64,000 nucleotides of DNA, from positions 2,108,001 to 2,172,000 of the forward strand of contig NZ_CP083439.1 of the NCBI RefSeq assembly GCF_021919125.1. The letters are read 5' to 3'. A program made the translations under genes and the position numbers. The notes under the pieces were generated by a model. That model saw only the letters and a program-made list of their open reading frames with translations, was not told where the DNA came from and searched no databases. The first letter of the stretch is position 1. Every line of letters begins with the position of its first letter. The DNA comes from Clavibacter sp. A6099 (GTDB taxonomy: Bacteria > Actinomycetota > Actinomycetes > Actinomycetales > Microbacteriaceae). This document shows positions 15,490-24,412 of the stretch, one piece after another.

Positions 15490-17055
15490 TCAGCCGCCGA
15501 GCGTGTCGTGCGTGAGGCGTCCGCCGAGGAGGGTCGCGGACACGCGCATCGCGCGGAGGTCGTCGGCGGAGGTGGAGGCGGCGAGCGGATCCGCGTCCAC
15601 GACCGCGAGGTCGGCCCGCTCTCCCGCGGCCACGCGCGTGCGGACGGAGGCGTCGAGCGCGGCCGCCCGGTCGATGGCCTGCTCGGGGTGCCAGGGATCC
15701 CGGCCGTCGCGCGACCGGCCGACGGCGGCGCTCATGGTGGCCCACGGATCCAGCGGCGCGACCGGCGCGTCGGAGCCGAGCGCGAGGCGCGTGCCCGCGG
15801 CGCGGAGGTCGGCGAGCGCGAAGGCGCGGGCCGTGCGCCCGGCCCAGTAGACGTCGGCGATGTCGCGGTCGTCCATCGCGTGCTCGGGCTGCACGCTCGC
15901 GACCACGCCGAGCGCGGCGAAGCGGGCGACGTCCTCGTGCGTCAGCAGCTGGGCGTGCTCGATGGATCCGGCGAGCCCGTCCGCGTCGCGGTGCGCGCCC
16001 CCGAGCACCCGGTCGAGGTGCGCGAACGCGTCGAGCGCGAGCCGGTTCGCGTGGTCGCCGATCGCGTGGATCGCGGGCCGGAGACCCTGCCGCGCGGCCC
16101 GCACCATGAGCTCCCTGAGGTCGTCGGGCGGGACGGAGAGCTGGCCGCACGCGCCGCCGTGCGCGTCGCCGCCCTGGCCGTCGAGGTCGGGGTACGGTTC
16201 GAAGCAGTACGCGGTTCGGGTGTTGAGGGATCCGTCGGTGACGACCTTCGCGGGTCCCACGCGCACGAGCCCTCCGGTGCCCGCGAGCACGTCGCCCGTG
16301 CGGAGCCCCTCGTCGCGCGCCCGGTCGAGGTCCTGCGGCCAGACGCCGGCCTCCACGCGGAGCGCGTCGTGGCCGAGGGCGGCGAGGCGCCGCCAGCGGT
16401 CGGCGTTCCAGTCGATCTCGAGGTCGACCACGCCGACCACGCCGCGGCGCGCGGCCTCCCGGGCGACCTGCACGGCCTGCGCGTCGAGCGACGACGCGTC
16501 GCCCTCCTCCACGCGGTACATGAAGTCGAAGCAGTCGTCCTCGCGCAGGAGGCCGGTGGGGTGATCGCCGTAGCCGTGGGGCGCGAGCGCGGACGAGCTC
16601 GCCCAGCAGCAGTGCAGGTCGCCGCTGACGAGCAGCACGGGGGTGTCGCCCGCGACGGCGTCGAGCAGGTCCTTCGTGGGGAGGTCAGGCCAGAGGCCGT
16701 CGCGGAAGCCGTAGCCGACGAGCGCCTCGGGGGTGCCCGCGCGCGTGACCGCGCCGGATCCGGCGGAGGCCCGGCGGGCGGCGAGCGCGGTGCGCACGAG
16801 CTCGACGGCCTCCGCGGCGGACGACGCCCGCGACAGGTCGAGGCGGCGCGACACCTTGGTCCACTGCGTGAAGTGCACGTGGTTGTCCCAGAGGCCGGGG
16901 ATGACGAACCGGCCGTCGAGCGCGCGGGTCTCGATGCCCGTCGCGTCCGCGGATCCGGCCGGCCCGACGGACGCGATGACGCCGTCGCGCACGAGCACGT
17001 CGACGGGCGCGTCGGATCCGGGCAGGCGACCGCCCGCGAGGAGCAGCGCGCTCAC
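15490..17055 (-). CDS. Amidohydrolase family protein (YtcJ-like, amidohydrolase-3)
   Basis: A 521-residue metal-dependent hydrolase. The first metal motif is VIPGLWDNHVHFTQW near residue 60. VVGVVDLEIDWN near 215, a histidine in AIHAIGDHANRL near 325, EHAQLLTHEDVARF near 365 and LGSDAPVAPLDPW near 430 complete the amidohydrolase-3 pattern. Substrate unknown. GTG at 17055 overlaps by 4 bases the stop of the PaiB-like gene, so the two are co-translated. Longer in-frame extensions run through that gene and are not real. Confidence 0.85.
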   Translation of the reverse strand: MSALLLAGGRLPGSDAPVDVLVRDGVIASVGPAGSADATGIETRALDGRFVIPGLWDNHVHFTQWTKVSRRLDLSRASSAAEAVELVRTALAARRASAGSGAVTRAGTPEALVGYGFRDGLWPDLPTKDLLDAVAGDTPVLLVSGDLHCCWASSSALAPHGYGDHPTGLLREDDCFDFMYRVEEGDASSLDAQAVQVAREAARRGVVGVVDLEIDWNADRWRRLAALGHDALRVEAGVWPQDLDRARDEGLRTGDVLAGTGGLVRVGPAKVVTDGSLNTRTAYCFEPYPDLDGQGGDAHGGACGQLSVPPDDLRELMVRAARQGLRPAIHAIGDHANRLALDAFAHLDRVLGGAHRDADGLAGSIEHAQLLTHEDVARFAALGVVASVQPEHAMDDRDIADVYWAGRTARAFALADLRAAGTRLALGSDAPVAPLDPWATMSAAVGRSRDGRDPWHPEQAIDRAAALDASVRTRVAAGERADLAVVDADPLAASTSADDLRAMRVSATLLGGRLTHDTLGG

Positions 17056-17720
17056 GCGTCGACCCCGGCGGATCCGCCCTCGATCCGCCCGGCCGCGCGC
17101 CGCATCTCCGCGGCGAGCGCCGGGTTCGGGTACTCCGCCCCGTGCTCGAGCTCGTGCAGCACGCGCTCGACCACGTGCGCCGGCTTGTCCTGGCTCAGCT
17201 TGGCCTTGGCGACGAACCGCGTGGCGACGAGGCGGAGGCCCACGGTGCCGGCGCTGATGCGGGCGGCGTAGGCCGCGTCCTCGAGCGTGCCCTCCATGCG
17301 GCGCGGCTCCGGCATGCGGTCCTCGAAGCGGTCGACCAGCTGGCCGAGCACCCGCAGGTTCTCCTCGGGGCTCAGGATCTCGACGCGGCAGGTCAGGTGC
17401 GCGGACACGTGGTTCCAGGTGGGCACGGCCGGGTCGGCGTCGTACCAGCCGGGCGACACGTAGCCGTGCGGGCCCTGGACGACGACGAGCACCTCGGCAT
17501 CGGCTCCGTCGCGCTGGCCGAGCTCGTGGATCCGCTCGTCGGGGCGGCCGACGTGGGTGAGGAGGGTGAGGTCGTCGCGCGCCGGATCCAGCAGCACCGG
17601 GTAGTGCGAGGCGACGAGCCCGGCGCCCGTGCCGCTGACGATCGTGGCCCACGGGTTCTCGTCCACGAGGCGGCGGATCTCGGCGACGTCCTCGAGCGCG
17701 TACGACGGGTTCTCCCTCAC
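17052..17720 (-). CDS. PaiB-type FMN-binding negative regulator family protein
   Basis: A 222-residue protein of the PaiB family (flavin-reductase-like split barrel). Family marks are SHYPVLLDP near residue 38, QGPHGYVSPGWYDAD near 83-97 and VPTWNHVSAHLTCRVE near 100-115, with the FMN-site lysines in RFVAKAKLSQDKP near 170. In Bacillus PaiB affects sporulation and protease genes; a direct regulatory role here is unproved. Start is the ATG at 17720. It is the first gene of a pair with the amidohydrolase. Confidence 0.88.
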   Translation of the reverse strand: MRENPSYALEDVAEIRRLVDENPWATIVSGTGAGLVASHYPVLLDPARDDLTLLTHVGRPDERIHELGQRDGADAEVLVVVQGPHGYVSPGWYDADPAVPTWNHVSAHLTCRVEILSPEENLRVLGQLVDRFEDRMPEPRRMEGTLEDAAYAARISAGTVGLRLVATRFVAKAKLSQDKPAHVVERVLHELEHGAEYPNPALAAEMRRAAGRIEGGSAGVDA

Positions 17721-17834
17721 CGGACGGCCCGCCGCGGCTCGAGGGCGGGCGGGGAGACGAGGGGCATGACGGGATGCTACCGGCCGCCGGACGCCGCTCC
17801 CGTCACGGCGCGGACGACCCGCGCCGACCGCGCG

Positions 17835-19550
17835 TCAGCGTCCCCGGAGCCCCGGGAACTGGTCGTCGCGCCACTCCCCGTCGAGCCGCTCGCCGGCGTC
17901 GGACGCGGCCACCTCGCGCTGCCGCAGCTCGACCCGGCGGATCTTCCCCGACGCGGTCTTCGGCAGCTCGCCGAACTCGACGCGGCGCACGCGCATGAAG
18001 GCCGGGCAGCGCTCGCGCGCGTGCTTCAGCACGGCGAGCGCCGTCTCCTCGTCGGGCTCCCACCCGGCCGCGAGGTGCACGTACGCCTTCGCGACGTTGA
18101 GCCGCACGGCGTCCGGCGCGCCCACGACGGCGGCCTCCGCGACGGCCGGGTGCTCGATGAGCACGCTCTCGACCTCGAACGGCGAGATCTTGTAGTCGGA
18201 GGACTTGAAGATGTCGTCGGTGCGGCCGATGAAGGTGATGGTGCCGTCGGCGTCGCGGCGGGCGACGTCGCCCGTGTGGAAGAACCCGTCGCGCATCGAC
18301 TCGGCCGTGCGGGCGTCGTCGCCGAGGTAGCCGGCCATGAGGTTCACGGGCCGCGTGGTGAGGTCGAGGCAGATCTCGCCCTCGTCGGCGGGCTCGCCCG
18401 TGACGGGATCCACCAGCACGAGGTCGACGCCGGGGAGCGCCGTGCCCATGGAGCCGGGGACCACGGCGTCGCCGGGCGCGTTCGCGACGATGGCGGTGGT
18501 CTCGGTCTGGCCGTAGCCGTCGCGGATCACGAGCCCCCACCACTCCTCGATGCGCGCGATGACCTCGGGGTTGAGCGGCTCGCCCGCGGACATGATCTCC
18601 CGCAGCCTGCCCGGCCGCTCCCGGATCCCGGCCTGGATGAGCATGCGCCACACGGTCGGCGGCGCGCAGAACGTGGTGACCTCGGCCCGGTCCAGCTGCT
18701 CCACGAGCGCGTGCGCGTCGAAGCGCGCGTAGTCGTGCACGAAGACGGTGGCCTCCGCGATCCACGGCGCGAAGAAGCAGCTCCACGCGTGCTTGCCCCA
18801 GCCCGGCGAGCTGATGGCGAGGTGCACGTCGCCCGGCTGCAGCCCGAGCCAGTACGCGGTCGTCAGGTGCCCGACCGGGTACGAGACGTGCGTGTGCACG
18901 ACCATCTTCGGCTTGCTCGTGGTGCCGGACGTGAAGTAGACGAGCACGGGATCCGTGGACGCGACCTCGACGCCCACCCGGTCGGCGGGCGCGTCGTCGG
19001 CGTCGCGGTAGTCGGCCCAGCCGCCGGGCACGGACGTCGCGCCCGCGGCGCCGATGGCGATGCGCGCGTACTCCCCCGGCACGTCCTCGAACACGGCCGT
19101 GTGCGCGAGGTCGGCGATGACGTGGCGCACGCCCGCGCGCTCGACGCGGTCGGCGAGGTCGGCGGATCCGAGCACCGTGGAGGTGGGCAGGATCACGGCG
19201 CCCGCCTTCATGATCGCGAGCATCGTCTCCCACAGCTCCACCCGGTTGCCGAGCATGAGCATGACGTGGTCGCCCTTCCGCACGCCGAGCCCCACGAGCC
19301 AGGTCGCGACGCGGTCGGAGCGCGTGGCCATCTCGTCGAAGGTGACCTGGCGCTCGGATCCGTCGCCCGCGACCACGCGCAGCGCCACCCGGTCGTTCCC
19401 GCGCGCGATCCCATCGAACCAGTCGACCGCCCAGTTGAACGTGTCCCCGACGTCCGGCCACTCGAACCGCGCGACGGCGGCTGTCCGGTCGGTGCGCATC
19501 TCCTGCAGGAGGTCGCGGGCGGCGCGGTAGGAGGAGTTGGCTCGGGTCAT
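17835..19550 (-). CDS. Acyl-CoA synthetase, AMP-dependent (medium-chain/benzoate-CoA ligase type)
   Basis: A 571-residue adenylate-forming enzyme that activates a carboxylic acid through an acyl-AMP to the CoA thioester. VYFTSGTTSKPKMVVHTH near residue 190 is the P-loop-like motif, DGYGQTETTAIV near 335 the A5 motif, FFHTGDVARRDADG near 425 the A7 motif and GRTDDIFKSSDYKISPFEVE near 445 the A8 hinge. LPKTASGKIRRVELR carries the catalytic lysine. ATG at 19550 is preferred to 19658; it gives the usual length. Chain length and substrate are not predictable. It is divergent from the next gene. Confidence 0.9.
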   Translation of the reverse strand: MTRANSSYRAARDLLQEMRTDRTAAVARFEWPDVGDTFNWAVDWFDGIARGNDRVALRVVAGDGSERQVTFDEMATRSDRVATWLVGLGVRKGDHVMLMLGNRVELWETMLAIMKAGAVILPTSTVLGSADLADRVERAGVRHVIADLAHTAVFEDVPGEYARIAIGAAGATSVPGGWADYRDADDAPADRVGVEVASTDPVLVYFTSGTTSKPKMVVHTHVSYPVGHLTTAYWLGLQPGDVHLAISSPGWGKHAWSCFFAPWIAEATVFVHDYARFDAHALVEQLDRAEVTTFCAPPTVWRMLIQAGIRERPGRLREIMSAGEPLNPEVIARIEEWWGLVIRDGYGQTETTAIVANAPGDAVVPGSMGTALPGVDLVLVDPVTGEPADEGEICLDLTTRPVNLMAGYLGDDARTAESMRDGFFHTGDVARRDADGTITFIGRTDDIFKSSDYKISPFEVESVLIEHPAVAEAAVVGAPDAVRLNVAKAYVHLAAGWEPDEETALAVLKHARERCPAFMRVRRVEFGELPKTASGKIRRVELRQREVAASDAGERLDGEWRDDQFPGLRGR

Positions 19551-19675
19551 GGGTCCATCCTGCCGTCCGCGCCCGGGTGCCGGCGGCCGGGGATCCGCAT
19601 CACCGCTCCGGATCGCCCACGGCTCCGAAGCATTCCAGTAGTGCACGAATCCATGCAAGACGGAAGGACCGCAGC

Positions 19676-20512
19676 ATGACCGAGATCACCGCCCACCACG
19701 GGCTCCTCAAGGACACGAACCTCCACGTCGACGACACCGGCGGCACGGGCCGCCCCGTCGTCCTGATCCACGGCTGGCCGCTGTCCGGCGAGTCCTGGAG
19801 CAAGCAGGTCCCCGCGTTCGAGGCCGCCGGCTTCCGCGTCATCACCTACGACCGCCGCGGCTTCGGGCGCAGCGACAAGCCGCTCACCGGCTACGACTAC
19901 GACACCTTCGCCTCCGACCTCGACGCCGTGCTCACCGCGCTCGACCTCGTCGACGTGACGCTCGTCGGCTTCTCGATGGGCGGCGGCGAGATCGCCCGCT
20001 ACATCGGCACGCGCGGCGAGGCGCGCCTGCACAGCGTGGTCTTCGCCTCGGCCGTGCCGCCGTACCTGGAGAAGACCGACGACAACCCGGACGGCCCGCT
20101 CACGAAGGACGCCGCCGCCGAGATGACGGCCGGCCTCACCAAGGACGAGGACTCCTTCTACGACGAGTTCACGACCGGCTTCTACTCCGCGAACGGCGTG
20201 CTCAAGGTCACCGAGGCCGAGCGCCAGGAGGCCATCGCGCTCGCGCACCAGTCGAAGAAGCACGCGGCGCTCGCGTCGATGGCCGCGTTCGCGACCACGG
20301 ACTTCCGCGACGACCTGACGAAGGTCACCGTGCCGACGCTCGTCATCCACGGCGACAGCGACGCGACCGTGCCGTTCGAGGGATCCGGCGAGCGCACCCA
20401 CCGCGCCATCGCCGGCTCGGAGCTGCACGTCGTGAAGGACGCCCCGCACGGCGTCACGGTCAGCCACCCCGAGGAGTGGAACCAGGCCGTGCTGGAGTTC
20501 CTGAACAAGTAG
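19676..20512 (+). CDS. Alpha/beta hydrolase, non-haem haloperoxidase-like
   Basis: A 278-residue alpha/beta hydrolase. The oxyanion motif is HGWPLSGESW, the nucleophile elbow GFSMGGGE (Ser near 102), the acid HGDSDATVPFEG and the histidine APHGVTVSHPEE. This matches perhydrolases/chloroperoxidases and related esterases. Start is the ATG at 19676 behind GGAAGGACCGCAGC. A good hairpin terminator follows the stop, and host-like base composition ends just beyond it. Confidence 0.9.
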   Translation: MTEITAHHGLLKDTNLHVDDTGGTGRPVVLIHGWPLSGESWSKQVPAFEAAGFRVITYDRRGFGRSDKPLTGYDYDTFASDLDAVLTALDLVDVTLVGFSMGGGEIARYIGTRGEARLHSVVFASAVPPYLEKTDDNPDGPLTKDAAAEMTAGLTKDEDSFYDEFTTGFYSANGVLKVTEAERQEAIALAHQSKKHAALASMAAFATTDFRDDLTKVTVPTLVIHGDSDATVPFEGSGERTHRAIAGSELHVVKDAPHGVTVSHPEEWNQAVLEFLNK

Positions 20513-20533
20513 CAGCTTCACGCCAAGAGAGGC

Positions 20534-20562
20534 CCCGGGACTGCGGTACGCCAAGTCCCGGG
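20534..20562 (+). terminator. Hairpin terminator
   Basis: CCCGGGACT (20534-20542) pairs perfectly with AGTCCCGGG (20554-20562) across an 11-base loop and is followed by TAATTCTT. It ends the alpha/beta hydrolase transcript. Confidence 0.75.
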
Positions 20563-20571
20563 TAATTCTTA

Positions 20572-20594
20572 TTGTCGCGACAACGATGCGCATC
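20572..20594. repeat. Two adjacent perfect palindromes at the edge of a low-G+C insertion
   Basis: TTGTCGCGACAA (20572-20583) and GATGCGCATC (20585-20594) are perfect palindromes one base apart. They lie where the base composition drops from host level to about half G+C. They may be recombination or regulator sites; no function can be assigned from sequence. Confidence 0.5.
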
Positions 20595-20756
20595 ATTATC
20601 AGATTCCACAGCTAGCTTGCGTCAGCCACGCAGAGGCGACCTGAGGAGAAAACGCCCGAATTGGGGGTGCGCGGATCCTCTCCTGCCGCCTACTGTATAC
20701 GAAGTAGAGTTCGTGAGCACTATTGCTCAGCGGCGCCACTAAGCGATGGGAGTGTT

Positions 20757-21317
20757 TTGATCGAGATCCTAGGCGGGCAAAATTGGGGAAGCGTGCCGGA
20801 TTGGTTCGCTGCTGTTGGAACAGTTGCAACGCTCGGGCTCGGCGTATTTCTCTTCGCGTCGGACTCTCGCCGCAGGGCACGGTCGAATACCGACCCGGTC
20901 ATCACATGGATGAGTCACGCTGGCACCGAGAGTCAGGGGTGGACATCAACCATTGAAATCGGCAATTTTGGCGACGTGCCGATGTTATCTATGTTTTTCT
21001 ATGCCGGACCAAAAGGTGGCACGCTCGAATTTGGTGTGATCGATCCTGACGATCCCGACTTCTTCGGCTTACTACCGGGTGGTAGATTTCGAACGGTCAC
21101 ACAGCGAGATGACTCGCCCCTCGGTATCCCCGTGTACGTTGAAATAATGGATACAGCAGGTAGAGAATGGGTCCGAGACATCAGGACTAACAAATACATT
21201 TCGCGCTTCAGGTGGTACTTCATCAAACGCCGCATTCTGCGACAAAATGAACGCGTACGGGACCTCCGCCGTAGGGATCTGCAAGCCGCAGCAGGACCAC
21301 GATGGAAAGTCCTCTAA
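20757..21317 (+). CDS. Orphan membrane-anchored protein in low-G+C DNA
   Basis: A 186-residue protein with one hydrophobic segment near the N-terminus (about 13-33, WFAAVGTVATLGLGVFLFAS), then a soluble, basic-ended region containing GNFGDVPMLSMFFY and a C-terminus rich in Arg (RRILRQNERVRDLRRRDLQ). The start is TTG at 20757, supported by GGGAG five bases upstream; an in-frame TTG at 20661 has none. Codon use and base composition differ sharply from the neighbours, which suggests acquisition by transfer. No family recognised. Single-TM proteins of this plan occur among prophage remnants and accessory genes. Confidence 0.6.
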   Translation: MIEILGGQNWGSVPDWFAAVGTVATLGLGVFLFASDSRRRARSNTDPVITWMSHAGTESQGWTSTIEIGNFGDVPMLSMFFYAGPKGGTLEFGVIDPDDPDFFGLLPGGRFRTVTQRDDSPLGIPVYVEIMDTAGREWVRDIRTNKYISRFRWYFIKRRILRQNERVRDLRRRDLQAAAGPRWKVL

Positions 21318-21323
21318 AGCGCG

Positions 21324-21671
21324 TCAGCGCCCCTGCGTGCGCTTGTAGGGCTTCGGCTGGCCCTTGACCACGGGCGCGCGGCCCTGGCCCTTGGAGGCCT
21401 TCGCCTTCCCGCCGGCCGGCGGCTTCGGCGCCTCGGGCGGGGTGGACGGCTTCGCCAGCTCCTCGACGGCCTCCTCGTAGGCCAGGCGGCCGGTCTTCGT
21501 CAGGCGCGTCTCGGTGCTCTGCGGGTCGAAGACGGCACGGCCGTAGTGCTCCTCGATCGCGCGGATGGACGAGGCGAGCTTCGCGCGCGAGATGCCGAGC
21601 TGATCCGCCGCCTTCGGATGGTGCAGCACCTCGGCCGCGACCACGAAGTGACGCTGGTGGCTGATCTTCAC
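21324..21671 (-). CDS. Stand-alone LysR-type helix-turn-helix protein
   Basis: A 115-residue protein. Residues 1-65 resemble a LysR DNA-binding domain (FVVAAEVLHHPKAADQLGIS, then AKLASSIRAIEEHYGRAVFD and TKTGRLAYEEAVEEL). Instead of a substrate-binding domain there is a Pro/Lys/Gly-rich basic tail (PPAGGKAKASKGQGR). GTG at 21671 is the only start giving a sensible N-terminus. It may be a DNA-binding protein without effector control. It is host-like in composition, and its stop lies 6 bases from the end of the low-G+C gene. Confidence 0.7.
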   Translation of the reverse strand: MKISHQRHFVVAAEVLHHPKAADQLGISRAKLASSIRAIEEHYGRAVFDPQSTETRLTKTGRLAYEEAVEELAKPSTPPEAPKPPAGGKAKASKGQGRAPVVKGQPKPYKRTQGR

Positions 21672-21798
21672 GGGTGGAGCCTCTCGTCGCGGCGGATGCC
21701 GGATGTCCCACGGTACAGGCCGGGTCGGTGCCGCCCTGGCGCGGCCGGACGGGCCGGTAGCGTCGAGGCGGCGGACGTCGCCGACGGGGAGGCACGGG

Positions 21799-22419
21799 AT
21801 GGCGGGACTCGAGGTCGTGGCGGCGGTGCTGATCCGCGACGGGCGCGCGCTCGCCTGCCGTCGCGCGGCGCACAAGGACGGCGCGGGCACGTGGGAGTTC
21901 CCGGGCGGCAAGGTCGAGCCCGGCGAGCGGCCCGAGGCGGCGCTCGCGCGGGAGATCCGCGAGGAGCTGGGCGTCGAGGTGACAGTCGGCGCGCTCATCG
22001 ACCGCTCCGAGGTGCCCGTCGGCGAGCGCGTGATCGACCTCGCCTGCTACCGGGCGGATCCGGTCGGGCCGCTGCCGACGACGAGCACCGACCACGACGA
22101 GCTGCGCTGGGTGCCGCTCGCCGACCTCGGCGACCTCGACTGGTCGGCGCCCGACCTGCCGGCGGTGCGTCGCCTGGTGCTCGAGGCGCGGCACCCGGAC
22201 GCGGACTGGGTGATCGACGTCGGCGCGCCGCCACGTGCTCCCGATCCCGCGCACGACCGGCACGCGGCGCTGCTCGCGGAGGCGTCCGCCGGCGCGCAGG
22301 CATCCCTCGACGCGCTCGCCGCGGCGGTGCGCGCGGCCCACACGGCCGGGCTCGACGAGCACCGCATCGCGGTCGCCGCCCGCCTGTCCCTGGCGCACGT
22401 GCGGGACCTCCTCCGGTGA
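21799..22419 (+). CDS. Nudix hydrolase, MutT/8-oxo-dGTP type, with C-terminal extension
   Basis: A 206-residue protein. The Nudix box GGKVEPGERPEAALAREIREELG (residues about 35-57) fits Gx5Ex7REUxEExGU. The first 125 residues match MutT-like pyrophosphohydrolases that clean oxidised nucleotides, including LRWVPLADLGDLDW. The C-terminal 80 residues are additional: an Ala-rich helix, then AGLDEHRIAVAARLSLAHVRDLL, which looks like a helix-turn-helix. Start is the ATG at 21799 after GGGGAGGCACGGG. Confidence 0.85.
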   Translation: MAGLEVVAAVLIRDGRALACRRAAHKDGAGTWEFPGGKVEPGERPEAALAREIREELGVEVTVGALIDRSEVPVGERVIDLACYRADPVGPLPTTSTDHDELRWVPLADLGDLDWSAPDLPAVRRLVLEARHPDADWVIDVGAPPRAPDPAHDRHAALLAEASAGAQASLDALAAAVRAAHTAGLDEHRIAVAARLSLAHVRDLLR

Positions 22420-22451
22420 GCGCGGGCCGACGGGCCTGCGATGCTGGCGAT

Positions 22452-23642
22452 GTGACACCGCCGACCGATCCGCCGCCGACCGTCATGGCGGCGCGGCGGC
22501 CGCGGCTCGCCCGGTCCGTCTTCGTGCTCGGCGTCGGCGGGCTCACCCTTCTCGACGCGCTCCTCGCCGCCTCACCCCTGCAGGCCGTGATCGCGGTCGC
22601 CATGCCGGGGCTCGGCGTGCTGGTGGTGCGCGGCCGGATCCGCCCGTGGATCCTCGGCGCCGTGTCGCTCGCCGTCACCGCCGCATCGCTCCTCATCGGC
22701 CCCGCCCTCGGATCCGGCGCGCCGCTCGGGCTCGGCGAGTGCTTCGTGCTGCTGATCGCCGTGGTCGCGTCCTCCCGCACGGCGGTCGGGGCACGCGCCT
22801 GGGCCCTGGCCGGGATCGTCGTCGTCGCGGTCGTCGGCGTGCCGCTGCGGCTCGCCTCCTCCGACGCGCTGGTCTACGCGATCCTGCTGATGGCCGCGGC
22901 GGCCTGCGCGCTGGCCGCCGGCGCCGTGCTGCGCGACCTCGACGCCGAGCGCCGCCTCGCCCTCGAGATCGCCACCCGCCAGGAGCGCGACGGCCTCGCC
23001 CGCGACCTCCACGACGACTTCACCAACCGGGTGACCGGCATGATCCTCTCGGTGCAGGCCATCCGTCGGACGCTCGAACCCGCCACCGCCCCGCTCGACG
23101 CCGAGCTGGCGCGGGTGGAGGCCGCGGGCGGCGAGGCTCTCGCGTCCATGCGGGCGTGGGTCGCGACCCTGCGGGCCACCGACGTGGAGCGCGACCCGGA
23201 GCTGTCCGCCGCGCCTGCCGACGGGATCCGTTCGCTGCTCGACCGGTGGGAGGCGGCGTCCCCGGGCGGCCGCGCCGCGCTCGACGACGGATCCCCCGCC
23301 GACCTGCCGGACGAGGTCCGCACGGCCGCCTTCCGCATCGTGCAGGAGGCCGTGACCAACGCGACCCGGCACGCGGCCGACGCCCCGTGGATCCGCGTCG
23401 CCCAGCGCCACGACGCCGGGCACCTCGTCGTGGAGGTGACGAGCCCGCTGAGCGCGGGCACCGACGGCGGCGCGGATCCCGTCCCCGGTTCCTCGGGCCT
23501 CGGGCTCCTCGGCATGCGCGAGCGCGCCGCCCTCGTCGGCGGCACGGTGGCGGCGGGCCGGTTCGCCGCGGATGGCGGATCCGGGGATGCCGGATGCGTC
23601 TGGCGCGTCCTCGCCCGGCTCCCCCTCGGCGGCCCGTCGTGA
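22452..23642 (+). CDS. Sensor histidine kinase, HisKA_3 type
   Basis: A 396-residue membrane kinase. Hydrophobic segments fill residues 22-160. The dimerisation box RDLHDDFTNRVTGMIL has H187 as the predicted phosphorylation site, followed by IVQEAVTNATRHA (N-box) and GLGLLGMRERAALVGG (G-box). GTG at 22452 is the first start after the Nudix stop. The stop overlaps the GTG of the response regulator gene, giving a coupled pair. There is no extracellular sensor domain. Confidence 0.9.
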   Translation: MTPPTDPPPTVMAARRPRLARSVFVLGVGGLTLLDALLAASPLQAVIAVAMPGLGVLVVRGRIRPWILGAVSLAVTAASLLIGPALGSGAPLGLGECFVLLIAVVASSRTAVGARAWALAGIVVVAVVGVPLRLASSDALVYAILLMAAAACALAAGAVLRDLDAERRLALEIATRQERDGLARDLHDDFTNRVTGMILSVQAIRRTLEPATAPLDAELARVEAAGGEALASMRAWVATLRATDVERDPELSAAPADGIRSLLDRWEAASPGGRAALDDGSPADLPDEVRTAAFRIVQEAVTNATRHAADAPWIRVAQRHDAGHLVVEVTSPLSAGTDGGADPVPGSSGLGLLGMRERAALVGGTVAAGRFAADGGSGDAGCVWRVLARLPLGGPS

Positions 23643-24283
23643 CCATCCGCGTCCTGGTCGCCGACGACCACCCGTCCGTGCTCCGCAGCATGACGCGGAT
23701 CCTCGAGGCCGAGCCCGACATCGAGGTGATCGCCGAGTGCGCCGACGGGCTCGCCGCCCTGGAGGCGGCGCAGCGGCTCGTCCCCGACGTGGCGATCGTC
23801 GACATCCGCATGCCGCGCATGGACGGCCTCGAGCTCACGCGCCTGCTCGCGGGACCCCGGGCGCGCGTCCCCGTGAAGGTCATGATCGCCACGACCTTCG
23901 ACCTCGACGAGTACGTCTACGGTGCCCTGCGCGCGGGCGCGTCCGGGTTCCTGCTCAAGGACGCGGGCGCCGGCCTCGTCGTCGCGGCCGTTCGGGCCGC
24001 GCACACCGGCGACCAGCTCATCAGCCCGTCCGTCACCGTGCGCCTGCTGCAGCACCTCGCGCCGCGGACCTCGGGCCCGCACCACCCCGAGCTGACGCCG
24101 CGCGAGACGGAGGTCGCCGCGCTGGTCGGCCGCGGGCTCACGAACGCGGAGGTCGGTGAGGCACTCGTGATCTCGCTGGGCACCGTGAAGTCGCACCTCG
24201 GATCCCTGCAGACGAAGCTCGACGCCCGCAACCGCGTCGAGATCGCCGCCTGGGCCTGGAGCTCGGGGCTGCTGCGGCCCTGA
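23639..24283 (+). CDS. Two-component response regulator, NarL/LuxR type
   Basis: A 214-residue regulator. Receiver domain: ADDHP (acidic pair at 9-10), D55 in IVDIRMPRMDG, the TT of MIATTFD and the lysine of FLLKDAG. LuxR domain: LTPRETEVAALVGRGLTNAEV and then GTVKSHLGSLQTKLDAR. It pairs with the kinase it overlaps by 4 bases. Targets are unknown; the DUF418 gene downstream is a possibility. Confidence 0.92.
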   Translation: MTIRVLVADDHPSVLRSMTRILEAEPDIEVIAECADGLAALEAAQRLVPDVAIVDIRMPRMDGLELTRLLAGPRARVPVKVMIATTFDLDEYVYGALRAGASGFLLKDAGAGLVVAAVRAAHTGDQLISPSVTVRLLQHLAPRTSGPHHPELTPRETEVAALVGRGLTNAEVGEALVISLGTVKSHLGSLQTKLDARNRVEIAAWAWSSGLLRP

Positions 24284-24412
24284 GCCAGCACCGTGCCCCG
24301 ATCCGGTACCGCGGAGACCGGCCGAACGGCCGATGCCCGTGCACCGCGCCCGCCCGGAGAGTGGGGGACGGCGGCCGGCACGAGATCCGCGCCCCGCCGC
24401 GAGAGGCAGACA

